Assembly: GCF_964204645.1 (NCBI RefSeq)
Contig: NC_134026.1
Span: 2,604,001 to 2,668,000, forward strand
Direction: 5' to 3'
DNA: 64,000 nt
DNA from: Tubulanus polymorphus
Lineage: Eukaryota; Nemertea; Palaeonemertea; Tubulaniformes; Tubulanidae
In this document: positions 63,701 to 64,000 of the stretch, one piece after another
Layout: every line of letters begins with the position of its first letter
Position numbering within the stretch: the first letter of the stretch is position 1
Translations under genes and position numbers: made by a program
The notes under the pieces: model-generated
What the model was told of the DNA's origin: nothing
Database searches by the model: none
Seen by the model: only the letters and a program-made list of their open reading frames with translations

Positions 63701-64000
63701 TCGCAACTTTCAACAACAACATAGCTCCATATGAATTAGAGATATTTGATGGCGACACTGATATCAAGCAGCTGTTCACTGGTTCGTCAGTGGGTTCAGT
63801 AAATGAATCGGCTCAACGTGTCGTAGAACAAGGTGAATTTTACCCATCAAGAACCCTGACATCAGATAAACAGACCGGATTTATTACTCATGTCGAGTCG
63901 CCTAGAGAGTTTTACATTCAGTTGGAAAGTGAATCGGACCAGCTCGATAAAATAACAGATGAATTAGCTGATAAATATTCGTCACTTGATGAACTCGCTT
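57794..64000 (+). CDS. Multi-Tudor domain germline protein (Tudor/TDRD6/TDRD15-like), 5-prime part
   Basis: Exons 57794-57812, 58271-58892, 59229-59476, 59806-60118 and 60201 to beyond the window. All phases agree, giving about 1,667 residues so far. It starts MDSFSY. Eight complete extended Tudor modules are seen. Each has an F-Y-x-Q-L or F-W-x-Q-type strand, then an (E/D)-D-x-W-Y-R-A motif (at about residues 82, 289, 490, 743, 938, 1124, 1312, 1493), then F-x-D-Y-G-N. A ninth begins with EFYIQLESESDQLD at the window end. Module 1 has DFYRA in place of WYRA, module 2 ends DYGD and module 7 DHGN. Between modules 3 and 4 lies a serine-rich linker. Tudor modules of this type bind symmetrically dimethylated arginines on Piwi proteins in germ granules. 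No MYND, RRM or helicase domain is seen in the part present. Repeat number fits Drosophila Tudor (11) or TDRD15/TDRD6; orthology is open. Confidence 0.93.
59638..59657. repeat. Poly(C) run in Tudor-gene intron 3
   Basis: A run of about 20 cytosines sits immediately before the duplicated 85-bp unit. It lies upstream of the acceptor of exon 4 and may be unstable or badly assembled. Confidence 0.9.
59653..59822 (+). repeat. 85-bp tandem duplication of the exon-4 splice acceptor
   Basis: Two copies (59653-59737 and 59738-59822) each hold CCCCCGATTTCTCAGGATCC, the pyrimidine tract, TTTTAG and the first bases of the exon. They differ at one base (GTGCT or GTACT). Only the downstream acceptor (exon start 59806) gives the intact Tudor module 2. 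Using the upstream one (59721) keeps the frame but meets TAA after about 13 codons. Confidence 0.93.

Overview
The window is nuclear DNA from an animal, most likely a marine invertebrate. It has spliced genes with GT/AG introns, long AT-rich non-coding stretches, (TA)n and (CT)n microsatellites and many short fold-back repeats. The three genes I can read are bilaterian families. The species cannot be fixed from the sequence. No bacterial-style genes or operons are present, and nearly all short open frames in the first 41 kb look like chance or repeat-derived frames.

Layout. (1) 1-41,183: about 41 kb with no confidently identified protein-coding exon. It holds a possible reverse-transcriptase relic at the left edge, two large microsatellites, several minisatellites, and families of short inverted-repeat elements. 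The commonest is a GGCCAAATTTGGCC-rich family with at least a dozen full or partial copies. Others are a GGAAACA fold-back family, elements sharing a hammerhead-like core, an inverted pair of tRNA-derived SINE-like units, and a near-perfect 224-bp palindrome. (2) 41,184-50,314, plus strand: POMGNT1, 19 exons readable from the transmembrane anchor exon to the stop. The short cytosolic N-terminal exon was not identified. (3) 52,126-57,118, minus strand: a complete 12-exon DEPDC1-type gene (DEP domain, RhoGAP-like region, conserved C-terminal region). (4) 57,794 to the window end, plus strand: the first five exons of a large multi-Tudor germline protein (Tudor/TDRD6/TDRD15 type), with eight complete extended Tudor modules and the start of a ninth.

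POMGNT1 and DEPDC1 converge tail to tail. DEPDC1 and the Tudor gene diverge from a 675-bp interval that probably acts as a shared promoter. The three genes have unrelated roles: O-mannosyl glycan extension in the Golgi, a proliferation-associated signalling regulator, and a piRNA/germ-granule scaffold. The most notable local oddities are an 85-bp tandem duplication of a splice acceptor inside the Tudor gene, the large palindrome at 39.5 kb, and the repeated hairpin families. I did not find convincing evidence for a wholly new gene system.
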